DNA from: a bacterium
GTDB lineage: Bacteria > Zixibacteria > MSB-5A5 > GN15 > FEB-12
NCBI GenBank assembly: GCA_020444475.1
Contig: JAHLKV010000003.1
Coordinates: 186,001 to 250,000 of the forward strand
Length of the DNA stretch: 64,000 bases
Reading direction: 5' to 3'
Under the pieces are notes generated by a model. It was not told the DNA's origin. It saw only the letters and a list, made by a program, of their open reading frames with translations, and ran no database searches. Shown in pieces: positions 38,201 through 49,387 of the stretch. Each line of letters starts with the position of its first letter. Position 1 is the stretch's first letter. The translations under genes and the position numbers were made by a program.

Positions 38201-39364
38201 TTAGTACAAGTCACTCAGGTCGTTGCGTGCCTTATCCACCACGTCCTGAAGGTCGCGCGTGAATTCTTCAATCGAGTTGTCCCGATCGTGTGGATTCCAG
38301 GAGTTTCGCCGCGCATAGTCTATGTTACTCTCGTTGTAGAACCGCTGAATCGGGGTGACGAACGCAACCTGTGCAAACGGGCAGAAGTATATCCATCCAT
38401 CACAATACTCATCGAGTGTAAACGGCTCGTAGCCGTGCCTGTACACCGCATCGTCGATCTCGTGCCGCACGAACGGGGACCCGACAACATCAAACCCTGC
38501 CGGATAATGCTCGGACCCAAGAAGCGCCATCACCGTGTCTATCATCCCTCCCGCCGGCCGCACGTAATGGTCGCTGTACCCCCCGGCTCCGGCCCAGGCA
38601 TAGTGCAGCATAACCGTCATAGCCCGTTCGCCAAGCGCCTCATGCACGTAGCGACCGAACCGATCCATCTCAAATCGCCCACTGAATCCGTCCCTGCCAA
38701 CCAACGGCTGAAGATCGCGCGAAAAAGCATGATGTGCGCCGCAGTAGGCAAGTACCTTCTCGCCGGCCGCCACTTCCTCAAGAACTACCTTCGCCCAGTC
38801 GCCTTCCGTCTCGCCATGCCAGACCTGCCTTCGAAGTGAATCAACGCGTCGATCTTCAGGCTTCTTCAGTATGCTCCAGTCCGGCGCGCCGCCCATCGCG
38901 ATTATACGAAACCTCGGCTCCGACTCCGCCCGCTGCTGATTGACCGACCAGGCCGCCTTGTATATGTAAACATACTCCTGAAATCCCCAGTAGACAAACG
39001 AGCGCATGGTGATCTCCCGCGCCAACTGTTCATCCCACACCGGGGCGGTGATGAGGCTGTCGAGCAGCGTCTGATCCACCCGCCGAAGGTACTCCGTAGC
39101 GAGACGGTTGATCCCGTCCTTGTGCAGGGCCGGTATCAGGTTCCGGACAAATTCCACGTGCTGTTTGACATAGTGCGGCTCGCCGAGAATGACGACATCG
39201 TGATCGTCGAATTTCGAGAGAACATATTCAATCGGAGACTGAGCATTCTCCGACACGTAGTTCACCAGCGTGTCGATCTGTGCGTCAGTCAATTCTACCG
39301 CCTGCGAAGAACCCGCACCAAACAGCATCAATATCAGTAGTGGAGCTATCACCGCAAAGCGCAT
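38201..39364 (-). CDS. Secreted ChaN/erythromycin-esterase-like (Tiki superfamily-like) protein
   Basis: Signal peptide; FDDHDVVILGEPHYVKQHVEFVRNLIPALHKDGINRLATEY; GEKVLAYCGAHHAFS. Confidence 0.55.
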   Translation of the reverse strand: MRFAVIAPLLILMLFGAGSSQAVELTDAQIDTLVNYVSENAQSPIEYVLSKFDDHDVVILGEPHYVKQHVEFVRNLIPALHKDGINRLATEYLRRVDQTLLDSLITAPVWDEQLAREITMRSFVYWGFQEYVYIYKAAWSVNQQRAESEPRFRIIAMGGAPDWSILKKPEDRRVDSLRRQVWHGETEGDWAKVVLEEVAAGEKVLAYCGAHHAFSRDLQPLVGRDGFSGRFEMDRFGRYVHEALGERAMTVMLHYAWAGAGGYSDHYVRPAGGMIDTVMALLGSEHYPAGFDVVGSPFVRHEIDDAVYRHGYEPFTLDEYCDGWIYFCPFAQVAFVTPIQRFYNESNIDYARRNSWNPHDRDNSIEEFTRDLQDVVDKARNDLSDLY

Positions 39365-39407
39365 ATATCTCCCTCCCGGATTCCGGCAGTCCGTCGCATC
39401 GGACCGC

Positions 39408-40949
39408 TCATTCCCACTCTATTGTTGCTGGCGGTTTCGAAGAGATGTCGTAGGTCACGCGGTTGACGCCCGTGACGTTACGAATAATCTTGTTCGACAG
39501 CTCAGCCAGGATATCCGGGTCGATCCGCGCCCAGTCGGCGGTCATGCCGTCGACCGAAGTTACCGCGCGAAGCGCGACGACATTCTCGTAGGTCCGTGCG
39601 TCTCCCATTACACCGACTGCCTTGACCGGAAGCAGCACCGCAAACGCCTGCCAGATCTCGTCGTATATTCCGTGCCGACGGAGACCGTCGATGAAGATAG
39701 CGTCGACTTCGCGAAGCAAATCGCATCGCTCCTGCGTAACATCGCCGAGTATACGCACCGCCAGCCCCGGTCCGGGGAAGGGATGACGGCCGAGGAACTC
39801 ATGCGGCAGGCCGAGCGCCCTGCCCATCTCGCGGACTTCGTCTTTGAAGAGCTCGCGAAGCGGCTCGACCAGTGTGAGCTTCATGCGATCTTTCAGGCCG
39901 CCGACATTGTGATGGCTTTTTATGGTTGCCGCCGGCCCCTTAAACGATACCGATTCAATCACGTCAGGATACAATGTCCCCTGCGCCAGGAACTCGATTC
40001 GCCCGATCTTGTCGGCTTGCTCTTCGAAAACGTCTATAAACGTCGCACCGATAATCTTGCGCTTCTTCTCCGGATCCTCGACGCCGGCCAGGCGGTCGAG
40101 AAACAATCGCGACGCATCGACCGGGTGCAGATTGATCCCCAGTGTTCCCAACAATGCCGATACATCCGTGAACTCGTTCTTGCGGAGCAGCCCGTTGTTG
40201 ACGAAGACCGCGTGGAGCTTGCTGCCGATCGCACGCGTCAGAAGCATTGCCGCAACCGAACTGTCGACCCCGCCCGATATGCCGAGCAAGACGTCGTTGT
40301 CGCCGACCTTCTCACGAATGGCCTTCACACTCTCATCGATCACCGACTCAGTCGTCCAGTCACCCTTCAATCCGCAGATATCGAAGAGGAAGTTATGGAG
40401 TATCTTCTTGCCTTCATCGGTGTGGTGCACTTCAGGGTGGAACTGCAGACCGTACAGCCGCCGCTGGTCGTTGGCGATGGCTGCGACATTCAGATCATCG
40501 GTCGAACCGATCACTTCGAACCCGTCGGCCAGGTCGACCACCGAGTCACCGTGAGACATCCACACGCGACTGGAATCCTGCATCCCTTTGAAGATGCCGT
40601 TGGTGCTCCTGACCCTGAAATGCGACAGTCCGTACTCCCGGCTGGCGCTCGCTTCGAGCCGCCCCCCGAGACGGTCGATCATCAACTGCATGCCGTAGCA
40701 CACGCCGAGGATCGGCTTGTCGGTGTCGAAAAAGGACCGGTCGAGACGAGGGGCATCCGGATCGGCGAGCGACGCCGGACCGCCGGAGAGGATAAAACCG
40801 GCGATATTCCGGTCGGCGTAGGTGGACAGGTCAACATTGAACGGCGCAATCTCACAATAGACGTGCGCTTCGCGGATGCGGCGTGCGATTAACTGCGTAT
40901 ACTGCGAACCGAAATCAAGTATCAAAATCATGTCGTGACTGGTAATCAC
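39408..40949 (-). CDS. guaA: GMP synthase (glutamine-hydrolysing)
   Basis: ILDFGSQYTQLIARRIRE, GVCYGMQLM, LLGISGGVDSSVAAMLL, C-terminal RVTYDISSKPPATIEWE. Confidence 0.97.
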   Translation of the reverse strand: MITSHDMILILDFGSQYTQLIARRIREAHVYCEIAPFNVDLSTYADRNIAGFILSGGPASLADPDAPRLDRSFFDTDKPILGVCYGMQLMIDRLGGRLEASASREYGLSHFRVRSTNGIFKGMQDSSRVWMSHGDSVVDLADGFEVIGSTDDLNVAAIANDQRRLYGLQFHPEVHHTDEGKKILHNFLFDICGLKGDWTTESVIDESVKAIREKVGDNDVLLGISGGVDSSVAAMLLTRAIGSKLHAVFVNNGLLRKNEFTDVSALLGTLGINLHPVDASRLFLDRLAGVEDPEKKRKIIGATFIDVFEEQADKIGRIEFLAQGTLYPDVIESVSFKGPAATIKSHHNVGGLKDRMKLTLVEPLRELFKDEVREMGRALGLPHEFLGRHPFPGPGLAVRILGDVTQERCDLLREVDAIFIDGLRRHGIYDEIWQAFAVLLPVKAVGVMGDARTYENVVALRAVTSVDGMTADWARIDPDILAELSNKIIRNVTGVNRVTYDISSKPPATIEWE

Positions 40950-42559
40950 TGGACCTCCATCGCCCCTTCGGGTACCGTGTCGATTATCGTGTCTTTAAGA
41001 TAGGCGTCGTCCGGCTCGGCCCTGTCTTCGAGATACTGCAGCCCGCGCGATTCCTTGCGGGAGATAGCCGACAGGATCACCAACTGCGCGGTCTGGACCA
41101 TATTGCGAAGCTCGACCAGTTTGTACGTCGCGGGTGTGCTTCGGTGAATTTCCTCGACCTCGATCATGATTCGCCCGATCTTCCCAAGCGCGATCGAGAG
41201 CCGCTCCTGCGTACGCACGATTCCCACCAGGTCCGACATCACTCGCTGCAGTTCACGCTTGTAATGCGAGAACAGCACCTTCTCATCGGGATACGCCCCA
41301 AACCGTTCCGGCTGCCCGATTTTGGGAAGTGACTCCGGAACCGACACCGTGGCGCCATACTCGAGCGAATACCTGGCCGCAAACTCGGCCATCACCACGG
41401 CCTCAAGCAGAGAATTCGAAGCCAGTCGGTTGGCGCCGTGCATTCCGGTCATCGCAACCTCACCGGCGACAAACAGACCCGGCAGCGATGTCCGTCCATG
41501 AATGTCCGATACCACCCCGCCACAGGCATAGTGTGCGGCCGGCACCACCGGGATCGCCCGCTGGGTGATATCGAATCCATAGCGAAGGCACTGGCGGTAG
41601 ATATTCGGGAAGCGTTTCCGGATAAACTCCGGGTCGCGATGGCTTACATCGAGCAGCACATACTCCTCGCCGGACCGCTTCAATTCCTTGTCGATCGCGC
41701 GGGCGACAACATCGCGCGGCGCCAGATCCTTCAGCTCGTGCGCGTGCTCCATGAAGTACTCGCCGGACACCGACCTCAGACGGGCGCCTTCACCGCGCAC
41801 CGCTTCACTGATCAGGAACGGCCAGCGCCCCGGGCTGTACAGGGTGGTCGGATGGAACTGCACGAACTCCAGGTTGCCCACCGGAACACCGGCCCGAAAC
41901 GCCAGCGCCACCCCGTCGCCGGTGGCGATTTTCGGATTCGATGTGTGATAGTATATCTGGCCCATGCCACCGGTCGCGAGAAGTGTCACCGGCGCCACGA
42001 AGTTGGTCAGCGACTCATTGACTTCGCTGAGCACGGTCGCCCCGACACAGCGTCGTCCGGAACCGTTGTCCGTAACAAGCAAGTCAATAGCCATGTGATT
42101 GCGATAGATCGTGATCTGGTCCGGCAGCGAACGACAGGCGCTCAACAGCGCCCGCTCGATTTCACGACCGGTGAGGTCCGAGGCGTGCACCACCCGGTTC
42201 GCCGAGTGCCCACCCTCGCGCCCGAGATCAAACGTGCCTTCGTGCTGGGTGAAGCGTACGCCGAGTTCGATAAGCTCCCTGATCACTCCGGGACCGGCCT
42301 TCACGACCTGCTCTACAACATCCCGGTGACACAGCCCGCAGCCGGCCTTCAGCGTGTCTTTGACATGGGATTCGAACGAGTCCGTTCCGGCCAGGACGGC
42401 GGCGATCCCCCCCTGCGCCCGGTTGGTACTGGAGTCGGTCTCCTGCTTCTTGGTGACAATCGTCACGCGGGCGCTGGAATCGTTGCCCACTATCTTGAGT
42501 GCATAAAAAAGTCCGGCGATACCGCTGCCGATCACGAGGTAGTCGCAGCGCTGTTCCAT
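40946..42559 (-). CDS. nadB: L-aspartate oxidase
   Basis: YLVIGSGIAGLFYALKI, TNRAQGGIAAVL, EGGHSANRVVHASDLTGREIE, HYACGGVVSDIHGRTSLPGLFVAGEVAMTGMHGANRLASNSLLEAVV. Confidence 0.96.
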   Translation of the reverse strand: MEQRCDYLVIGSGIAGLFYALKIVGNDSSARVTIVTKKQETDSSTNRAQGGIAAVLAGTDSFESHVKDTLKAGCGLCHRDVVEQVVKAGPGVIRELIELGVRFTQHEGTFDLGREGGHSANRVVHASDLTGREIERALLSACRSLPDQITIYRNHMAIDLLVTDNGSGRRCVGATVLSEVNESLTNFVAPVTLLATGGMGQIYYHTSNPKIATGDGVALAFRAGVPVGNLEFVQFHPTTLYSPGRWPFLISEAVRGEGARLRSVSGEYFMEHAHELKDLAPRDVVARAIDKELKRSGEEYVLLDVSHRDPEFIRKRFPNIYRQCLRYGFDITQRAIPVVPAAHYACGGVVSDIHGRTSLPGLFVAGEVAMTGMHGANRLASNSLLEAVVMAEFAARYSLEYGATVSVPESLPKIGQPERFGAYPDEKVLFSHYKRELQRVMSDLVGIVRTQERLSIALGKIGRIMIEVEEIHRSTPATYKLVELRNMVQTAQLVILSAISRKESRGLQYLEDRAEPDDAYLKDTIIDTVPEGAMEVQ

Positions 42560-42561
42560 GA

Positions 42562-43644
42562 TCAGTCCTTACGAACCAGGTTGAGTCGTGTCATGATGTC
42601 GTGAACGAACTTCTCCTCCCCCGGGTCGAGATCGATCGCCAGGTCAAGATAACAGAGCTCCCGACCGAAATTAAACCCGCCCAGCTTGACGAAATCCTTC
42701 GCCGTCGTCAGCAGCAGGTCGGGGTCGTGCTCATCGGCTTCGGCTTTAATCCGCTCCAGCAACGACTGATCGTATATCTGGTGATCATCAAGCTCGAGGT
42801 AATGGTCAACGTCGCCGGACAGCGCCGTCACTTGCTTGTGAAGCGAGCGGAAGTTCCCCACTCCGGCGAACAGATAGACGGACTTGTCACGGAGATACTT
42901 AATCGCGAGCTGCTGATTGTTCAGGGTCAGCTGAGAGGCGAAGAAATTCGCGTGATAGAAGTCCGCCCCCGGATGTATCTTCTGCAGCCGGTTGCGAAGC
43001 CGCTGAATGTCCCGGGCGAAGTTGGCGCGTGTGATCACCACCACATCGGCGCGGCGAATGGCGAGAAGCGGCTCTCGAAGCACCCCGTTTGGGAAGAGGC
43101 GAAGCCAGCGACGTTTCACACCGGCGTCAAACGTCACCAGGTTTAACGAGGGCTTCAGTGCCCAGTGCTGGAACCCATCATCAACAATGATAACATCGAC
43201 CTCCCCCGATTCGGCCAGCCTCCTGGCCGCCTCCACTTTCTTCTCGTCGACCGAAATCATCGCATGGGGAACATCGTTTGCCAGCAGCATGACCTCATCG
43301 CCGGTCTCTTCAACCGGCCGCTTCTGGACTTTGTAGCCCGGCTCCGTGAATGACACAATCGTCTGGCGACCGTAGGCCGACGAGGCAATCCCGACTCGGA
43401 TTCCATCGCCGAGCAGCGATCGTGCGATAAACCCGGTCATCGGTGTCTTGCCCGACCCGCCAACCGTAATATTCCCCACCGAAATCACCGGCACCGATAG
43501 TTCCACCGGTTGGGGGGCCGTACGACGACTGATCGCGAACAGCGCACGATAGACCAGTGACGCCAGCCACAAAAACAGGCCGGGAATGTGCAACCAGGTA
43601 AATCCCTTGCGGTCGACAATCCGCCGCCAGAATCGGTCACGCAT
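42562..43644 (-). CDS. lpxK: Tetraacyldisaccharide 4'-kinase
   Basis: VPVISVGNITVGGSGKTPMTGFIARSL; VIIVDDGFQHWALKPSLNLVTFD. Confidence 0.94.
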   Translation of the reverse strand: MRDRFWRRIVDRKGFTWLHIPGLFLWLASLVYRALFAISRRTAPQPVELSVPVISVGNITVGGSGKTPMTGFIARSLLGDGIRVGIASSAYGRQTIVSFTEPGYKVQKRPVEETGDEVMLLANDVPHAMISVDEKKVEAARRLAESGEVDVIIVDDGFQHWALKPSLNLVTFDAGVKRRWLRLFPNGVLREPLLAIRRADVVVITRANFARDIQRLRNRLQKIHPGADFYHANFFASQLTLNNQQLAIKYLRDKSVYLFAGVGNFRSLHKQVTALSGDVDHYLELDDHQIYDQSLLERIKAEADEHDPDLLLTTAKDFVKLGGFNFGRELCYLDLAIDLDPGEEKFVHDIMTRLNLVRKD

Positions 43645-44893
43645 GTACTTTCAATCCCTTCAACAGGGCCGCAATATAACGCACGGCGGTCACGGTGGCA
43701 CTCCCTTCGAGGTCACTTTCGGTCTTTTGTGCAAACCTCAACTGGCCGGACAGAAAGTCGGCCAGTACAGTCGACAGCTCCTCGGCCGATCCAACGCGTC
43801 GCCCGAAGCGATGACTTTCTATATATGCGGCGGCTTCGGCCACGTTGTCAACCGAAGGTCCAAAGACGACCGGCGTCCCGGCCCAGACCGGCTCCAGCAG
43901 GTTGTGCCCGCCCAGGTCGACCAACGTCCCGCCGACGAACGCAATATCAGCCGCCGTATACAAATCCGTCAGCACACCCATCCGATCGAGTAAGACAACT
44001 TCATCGCCCGCAACGGGACCATCCGAGCTGTAGAGCCTCAGCTTCGCTCCCGACGATGTTATCAAGTGCGACACTTCTTCCAGGCGGTCCAGATGCCGGG
44101 GAGCGAGAATCAGCCGCAACCGGGGATTGTTGTCGCGGAGACGTTTGTACATGTCAAGCAACAGCGCCTCTTCACCCGGACGGGTGGAGCCGGCGATGAG
44201 AAGGGTGTCGTTTTCACCGATTCCGGCTCGTGAGCGAAGCTCCCTTCGGCGACCCTCGGAGCGGGGAGCCAGCGGGGCATCAAACTTCATGTCTCCCGTA
44301 ACCGATGCTTTGTCCGCACTAACACCAAAATAGGCGTATCGTTGCAAGTCCTCGTCGGATTTGAGGAAAAACCGATCATACCGCGCCAGCAGCCCCGCGA
44401 ACATGCTCCGAATGGTCTTGTACCGTCCATACGCCTTGGGCGACATTCGCCCGTTGACCAGCACCACCGGAATGCCCCGATCGGAAGCGCCTGTAATCAG
44501 ATTCGGCCAGATCTCCGTCTCGGCAATCACCAGCACTTTTGGCCTGAGCTGTTCGTACAACACAGTCACATGCCTGCGGACATCGATCGGGTAGTATGAC
44601 ACCGAAGCATCTTCGGCTATTACGTCGCGGGCCGCATTAAAGCCCGCCTCCGTCATCACGGTCACGTGTATCGCAGTGTCCGGGGCTTCTCGTCGAAGGT
44701 GCTGAATCAGAACGGCAGCCATCCGCACTTCGCCCGCCGAAGCGGCGTGAATCCACAGATCGACCGGCCCCTCCGGCCGATCCCAGAGCAACCGACCGCG
44801 CCATAACGAATCGCCGCGCCGCGCTCTCGCGCGGAGAAACGGTGAGGCGAGCACATAGATAGCGCCGTTGAGCAGTCGGTACACAGTTATCAA
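43637..44893 (-). CDS. waaA: 3-deoxy-D-manno-octulosonic acid transferase
   Basis: LWIHAASAGEVRMAAVLI; ETEIWPNLI; GSTRPGEEALLL; FVGGTLVDLGGHNLLEPVWAGTPVVFGP. Confidence 0.95.
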   Translation of the reverse strand: MITVYRLLNGAIYVLASPFLRARARRGDSLWRGRLLWDRPEGPVDLWIHAASAGEVRMAAVLIQHLRREAPDTAIHVTVMTEAGFNAARDVIAEDASVSYYPIDVRRHVTVLYEQLRPKVLVIAETEIWPNLITGASDRGIPVVLVNGRMSPKAYGRYKTIRSMFAGLLARYDRFFLKSDEDLQRYAYFGVSADKASVTGDMKFDAPLAPRSEGRRRELRSRAGIGENDTLLIAGSTRPGEEALLLDMYKRLRDNNPRLRLILAPRHLDRLEEVSHLITSSGAKLRLYSSDGPVAGDEVVLLDRMGVLTDLYTAADIAFVGGTLVDLGGHNLLEPVWAGTPVVFGPSVDNVAEAAAYIESHRFGRRVGSAEELSTVLADFLSGQLRFAQKTESDLEGSATVTAVRYIAALLKGLKVHA

Positions 44894-45996
44894 AAGAAAG
44901 ACTCCACTTCGGCTGCCGCTCGCTCCGAGGCCCCTTTTCCGCCGAGCAGTCCGGCGACCGATTTGAGCCGCTGGCTGATCCGGCGATAGTAGTCCGCGTT
45001 GTCGCGATATCGAGCCAACTCGCGTGCGATTCCCTTCGGGCTGGCTTCGTGCTGGATCAACTCCGGGACGGTCGGCTCGCCGAGCACAAGATTCACCAGC
45101 CCGATCGACCGGAGCGTGACCAGGCGCTTTGCGATCTGATAGGTCAGCCAGCCGGTCTTGTAGATGATCACCATCGGTCGCCCGATTATACCCGTCTCAA
45201 GGGTGGCCGTCCCTGAAGCTGTCACGACCAGATCGCTTTCGTAAAGCACCCGACGCGAGTCATCATACACCAGTTCGATCCGCTGACCAGCGAACGGTTC
45301 AAGGGCCGACTCATAATCATACGCATTTTGCACGCCCGCCACAACCGCTTTGCCGCCATAGACTTTCAGGTGGCGGACGGCCGCCGCCAGCATCGGTCTC
45401 AACATCCGCTCAATCTCCTGCCGCCGCGAACCGGGAAGCAACGCCAGCGTGCCGGCCCCGGGCGGGTCAGAGGCGATGTATTCATCCGGGATATCCTCAA
45501 CCAGATAGTGCCCCACCATGGTGTTGGGGATTCCGTGTGAGTCGTACAACTCCTGCTCAAACGGCAGGATGAGCAGCATCCTGTCGACCAGTTCCTTGAT
45601 CTCGAATATTCTCTTGCCGGCCCACGCCCACACCTGCGGTGAGACATAGTAGACGATAGGGATGCCCAGGTGTTTGATGCGTCTGGCGAGCCTGAGATTG
45701 AACCCGGGATAGTCGACCAGCAAAACACAGCTCGGCTTTCGTCGCTCAATCTCATCGACACAGCGAATCATCAGACGGTGAAAAAACCGGAACCGCCGCG
45801 CGACCTCCCAGAAACCAAGCACCGCCAGATCCGACGGCTTCGCCAGCTGCTCCTGGCCGAGCGCCGCGAGGCGGTTTCCACCGAGGCCAAAGACGGTGAG
45901 ATCGGGATGTTTTGACTGGAGCGCGCGCAGGAGTCGGGCCGAAGCGATATCGCCGGAGGGGTCACCGGCGCATAGAAAAAGAGCCGGCGCCTCCAT
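44890..45996 (-). CDS. lpxB: Lipid-A-disaccharide synthase
   Basis: CAGDPSGDIASARLLRAL; VDYPGFNLRLARRIKHLGIPIVYYVSPQVWAWAGKRI; LLPGSRRQEIERM; ASGTATLE. Confidence 0.95.
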   Translation of the reverse strand: MEAPALFLCAGDPSGDIASARLLRALQSKHPDLTVFGLGGNRLAALGQEQLAKPSDLAVLGFWEVARRFRFFHRLMIRCVDEIERRKPSCVLLVDYPGFNLRLARRIKHLGIPIVYYVSPQVWAWAGKRIFEIKELVDRMLLILPFEQELYDSHGIPNTMVGHYLVEDIPDEYIASDPPGAGTLALLPGSRRQEIERMLRPMLAAAVRHLKVYGGKAVVAGVQNAYDYESALEPFAGQRIELVYDDSRRVLYESDLVVTASGTATLETGIIGRPMVIIYKTGWLTYQIAKRLVTLRSIGLVNLVLGEPTVPELIQHEASPKGIARELARYRDNADYYRRISQRLKSVAGLLGGKGASERAAAEVESFF

Positions 45997-46992
45997 CTAT
46001 GCGTTTTCGGCCGCTATCATGCGCTCGATCGACGCCAACCCGATTCGCTGAATGTCCAGCGCCACTTTGAGGGCGTCGGTCGCTTCGGCGAGGGTCACCG
46101 CCACCGGCTTGTTGTCGATAATGGCGTTGAGAAACGTCTGCAGTTCGGTGCCGAGCATGTCCTTACCGGAATCGGCCACTTTCTGATACAGAAGATTCTG
46201 GTCCGACTTGCCGAGCGGTACACGCAATCCCTCACCGTTGTCGCCGGGTCCGGCCAACCGATAGAGATCGGCTTCTTTCTTGGCCAGATCGAGCGAGTAG
46301 TAACCGGACTTCTGGAAGATGCGAAGCTTCCGCATGGCATGAAGCGAAATGCGCGAAGCGGTCAAATTGGCGACAGCACCGTTGGCGAACGTCAATCGAG
46401 CATTGGCTATATCCGCCCTGTCCGACACGACCGCCACGGCCGATGCCTGTATGTCAACCAGCTCTGATTTGATCAGATGGAGAACGAGATCGATATCATG
46501 TATCATCAGATCGAGCACGACCGCCACATCGGTGCCTCGCGGATCAAACGGCGCCAACCGGTGCGCCTCGATAAACGACGGCCGGATATCCAGATCGGCC
46601 AGCGCCAGCACCGCCGGGTTAAACCGCTCGATCTGCCCCACCGTTACCTTCACACCCTTCTTATGGGCTTTGTCATGCAACTCCGAAGCTTCCTGCAAAT
46701 CGGGCGTAATCGGCTTCTCAATAAGACAATGGATACCGTTCTCGATCAGAAATGAGCCAACCTCGTAGTGCGCGGTAGTCGGTACGACCACCGAAACAGC
46801 GTCCACGTTCCCGGCCAGATCATCGAGCTTCTCGAACGCCTGAACCTTGTACTCGTCGGCGTATCGTTCGGCCTTGGATCGATCGGTATCGTACAGCCCG
46901 ACCAGCTGTGATTCGGGCAATCGGCTGAGCCAGCGAAGATGATGGCGACCGAGGGCGCCGACACCGACTACGGCTGTTCGCAAGGGAGACAT
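45997..46992 (-). CDS. Gfo/Idh/MocA-family oxidoreductase embedded in the lipid A operon
   Basis: VVGVGALGRHHLRWLSRLPESQLVGLYDTD; CLIEKPITPDLQEASEL; DVAVVLDLMIHDIDLVLHLIKSE. Confidence 0.92.
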   Translation of the reverse strand: MSPLRTAVVGVGALGRHHLRWLSRLPESQLVGLYDTDRSKAERYADEYKVQAFEKLDDLAGNVDAVSVVVPTTAHYEVGSFLIENGIHCLIEKPITPDLQEASELHDKAHKKGVKVTVGQIERFNPAVLALADLDIRPSFIEAHRLAPFDPRGTDVAVVLDLMIHDIDLVLHLIKSELVDIQASAVAVVSDRADIANARLTFANGAVANLTASRISLHAMRKLRIFQKSGYYSLDLAKKEADLYRLAGPGDNGEGLRVPLGKSDQNLLYQKVADSGKDMLGTELQTFLNAIIDNKPVAVTLAEATDALKVALDIQRIGLASIERMIAAENA

Positions 46993-47127
46993 GAGTGGAA
47001 CCTCTTATTCGTTACCTGCATCGGGATCCTGTTGCGCCGAAGGTAATATCTCCGCTGATGGGAGGAAAGGATAAATCGGAACGCGGCGACCGGTCCGACA
47101 GCCCGCCGGACCGGTCGAAACCTGCGC

Positions 47128-47901
47128 TTACTTGACCAGGCCCCGATTGGAGCGCGCGATAAAGTCCAGAATCGTCTGCACTTCGGGCAGGATTTCCAGT
47201 TCGCCTGTGATCCGTTCGACCGCCTGCGAGGTGTTCAGATTCGAGAAGAAGAGGATTTTAAACGCCTTTTCCAGTGTCTGAATGGTCTCCTTCGCGAAGC
47301 CCCGTCGACGCAGTCCGATCGAATTGATTCCGACCGTCTTCAGCGGATACCCGCCAACCAGGGCATAGGGGCAAATGTCCTGCTGCACCCGGAAGCCACC
47401 GCCGATCATGCAGTGAGCGCCGATCTTCACGAACTGGTGTACCGGGAGGACCCCGCCGAGAATGGCGAAATCGTCGATCTCGATATGACCGGCCAGATTG
47501 ACCGAGTTGGCCATGATGACGTTATTGCCGATGACGCAGTCATGCGCGACATGCGCATAGGCCATTACAAAGCAGTTCTTGCCGATCGAGGTTTCACCGT
47601 GCGCGACCGTACCGCGGTTGATCGTCACGAACTCCCGGATTACGGTTTCGTCGCCTATCACGGCCCGGGTTTTCTCGCCGCCGAACTTCAGATCCTGGGG
47701 CTGGGTTCCGATCACCGCCGAGTGCGAAACCTTCACCCGCTCGCCCAGACGGGCGCCTGAGGCAATCAGCACCGAGGAAGCGATCTTGCTGCCGGCGCCG
47801 ATGACGACATCATCTTCGACTATGCTGTGCGGGCCGATCTCAACATCGTCGGCCACCTCCGCTTTGGGAGAGATAATCGCCGAAGGGTGTATCTTGCTCA
47901 T
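47128..47901 (-). CDS. lpxA: Acyl-ACP-UDP-GlcNAc O-acyltransferase
   Basis: [29 protein letters not shown] hexapeptide repeats; [31 protein letters not shown]. Confidence 0.96.
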   Translation of the reverse strand: MSKIHPSAIISPKAEVADDVEIGPHSIVEDDVVIGAGSKIASSVLIASGARLGERVKVSHSAVIGTQPQDLKFGGEKTRAVIGDETVIREFVTINRGTVAHGETSIGKNCFVMAYAHVAHDCVIGNNVIMANSVNLAGHIEIDDFAILGGVLPVHQFVKIGAHCMIGGGFRVQQDICPYALVGGYPLKTVGINSIGLRRRGFAKETIQTLEKAFKILFFSNLNTSQAVERITGELEILPEVQTILDFIARSNRGLVK

Positions 47902-49295
47902 CGATCCACCACCATCGCCATGAAGTCAGCACTCGCGACTTCAGTCCCGTCAATCGTTGCCCGACCCGACATTTTGCAGGCATTACGCCGAAAAGCATGC
48001 ATTTCCAGTTCAAACCTCAGTTGGTCGCCCGGGACGACCGGGCGGCGGAATTTTGCGTTGTCTATGGACATGAAATATACCAGCTTCGTCTCCGGATGCT
48101 CAATAGCATTTAGCAGCAGCACCCCGCCCGCCTGCGCCATCGCCTCGAGGATCAACACCCCCGGCATGACCGGCTGACCCGGGAAGTGCCCCTGGAAAAA
48201 CGGTTCGTTGATCGTCACGTTTTTGAGCGCGATCACCCGCTTGCCCGGCTCCAGATCGAGCACCCGGTCGACCAGCAGGAACGGGTAACGATGCGGCATG
48301 ATCCGCTGGATGGCGTTGACATCAAGCAGCGCCTTGCGCGAATCAGAGCCGGAGCCGAATTTCGACGCCAGCCGCTTTTTCTTGTAGAGATCGCGCATCT
48401 TGCGGGCGAGCGCGACATTCGCCTTGTGGCCGGATCGCGCTGCGAGCACGTGCCCCTTGAACGGCACCCCGATCAGAAACAGGTCGCCGAGCAGATCCAG
48501 GGTCTTGTGTCGCACCGGTTCGTTGTAGAAGCGAAGCGGCACGTCGTTGATGATCCCCGTCTCGCCGACAAACGCCTCATCTTTCAGATCAAGCGCCTTG
48601 CGTATGCGGTCAACTTCGACCTGCCCCTGATCGGAATCATAGATAACGACGGCGTTCTGCAGGCCGCCACCCTTGATCAGTCCGGCCTCACGTAGCATCT
48701 CGACTTCGGACAGGAAACAAAACGTCCGGGCCGGAGCAAACTCCTCGACGAACTCCGACTCCAGATCCTGCAGGGTCGTATACTGCGTCCCCAGGGCCGG
48801 GTTCTTGTAGTCGATCATGAAGGTGATACGAAGATCATCGGACGGCGCCACCACGAGATCGACTCCCCGATCCTTTTCGCTGTAGGACATGGGCGTGTCG
48901 ATTTCGAGATAGAACTTGTCGACATCCTGGTCCTGAATCCCCGCCTCGAGCAGCTTCTCGACATACGGCAATGCGGAACCGTCGCCGACCGGCGGCTCAT
49001 TGTTGTCCAGCTCGACAATCATGTTGTCGAGCTGCAGCCCGGCGAACGCCGCCAGCACATGCTCGACCGTGTGAACCCGGGCCTCGCCGTCCTGAAGCGT
49101 GGTGCCGCGCGAGATATCGACCACGTGGTCGATATCGGCTATGACCGACGGATGACCGCTCAAATCGGTCCGAACAAATCGGATACCGTGGTCGGTATCC
49201 GCCGGCTTGAATGTCATGGTGCACTGATTACCAGTGTGCAACCCAACCCCGGAAAACGAGATTTCGTGCTTGATCGTGCGTTGTTTCTGAAACAT
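47898..49295 (-). CDS. lpxC/fabZ: Bifunctional UDP-3-O-acyl-N-acetylglucosamine deacetylase / 3-hydroxyacyl-ACP dehydratase (LpxC-FabZ fusion)
   Basis: LpxC motifs [39 protein letters not shown] and [14 protein letters not shown]; FabZ motifs [40 protein letters not shown]. Confidence 0.97.
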   Translation of the reverse strand: MFQKQRTIKHEISFSGVGLHTGNQCTMTFKPADTDHGIRFVRTDLSGHPSVIADIDHVVDISRGTTLQDGEARVHTVEHVLAAFAGLQLDNMIVELDNNEPPVGDGSALPYVEKLLEAGIQDQDVDKFYLEIDTPMSYSEKDRGVDLVVAPSDDLRITFMIDYKNPALGTQYTTLQDLESEFVEEFAPARTFCFLSEVEMLREAGLIKGGGLQNAVVIYDSDQGQVEVDRIRKALDLKDEAFVGETGIINDVPLRFYNEPVRHKTLDLLGDLFLIGVPFKGHVLAARSGHKANVALARKMRDLYKKKRLASKFGSGSDSRKALLDVNAIQRIMPHRYPFLLVDRVLDLEPGKRVIALKNVTINEPFFQGHFPGQPVMPGVLILEAMAQAGGVLLLNAIEHPETKLVYFMSIDNAKFRRPVVPGDQLRFELEMHAFRRNACKMSGRATIDGTEVASADFMAMVVDR

Positions 49296-49387
49296 AGGCC
49301 TTTATTGCTGATAATGTTCATCGAGTATACGCCAAAGGCCTACCCTGTTCAAGCCCTTTTTTCCGCTCGCCGCCCTCCGGGGAATCT

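Noticed and set aside
39270-40892. 540-aa plus-strand ORF antisense to guaA
   Set aside because: Shadow ORF over a highly conserved gene
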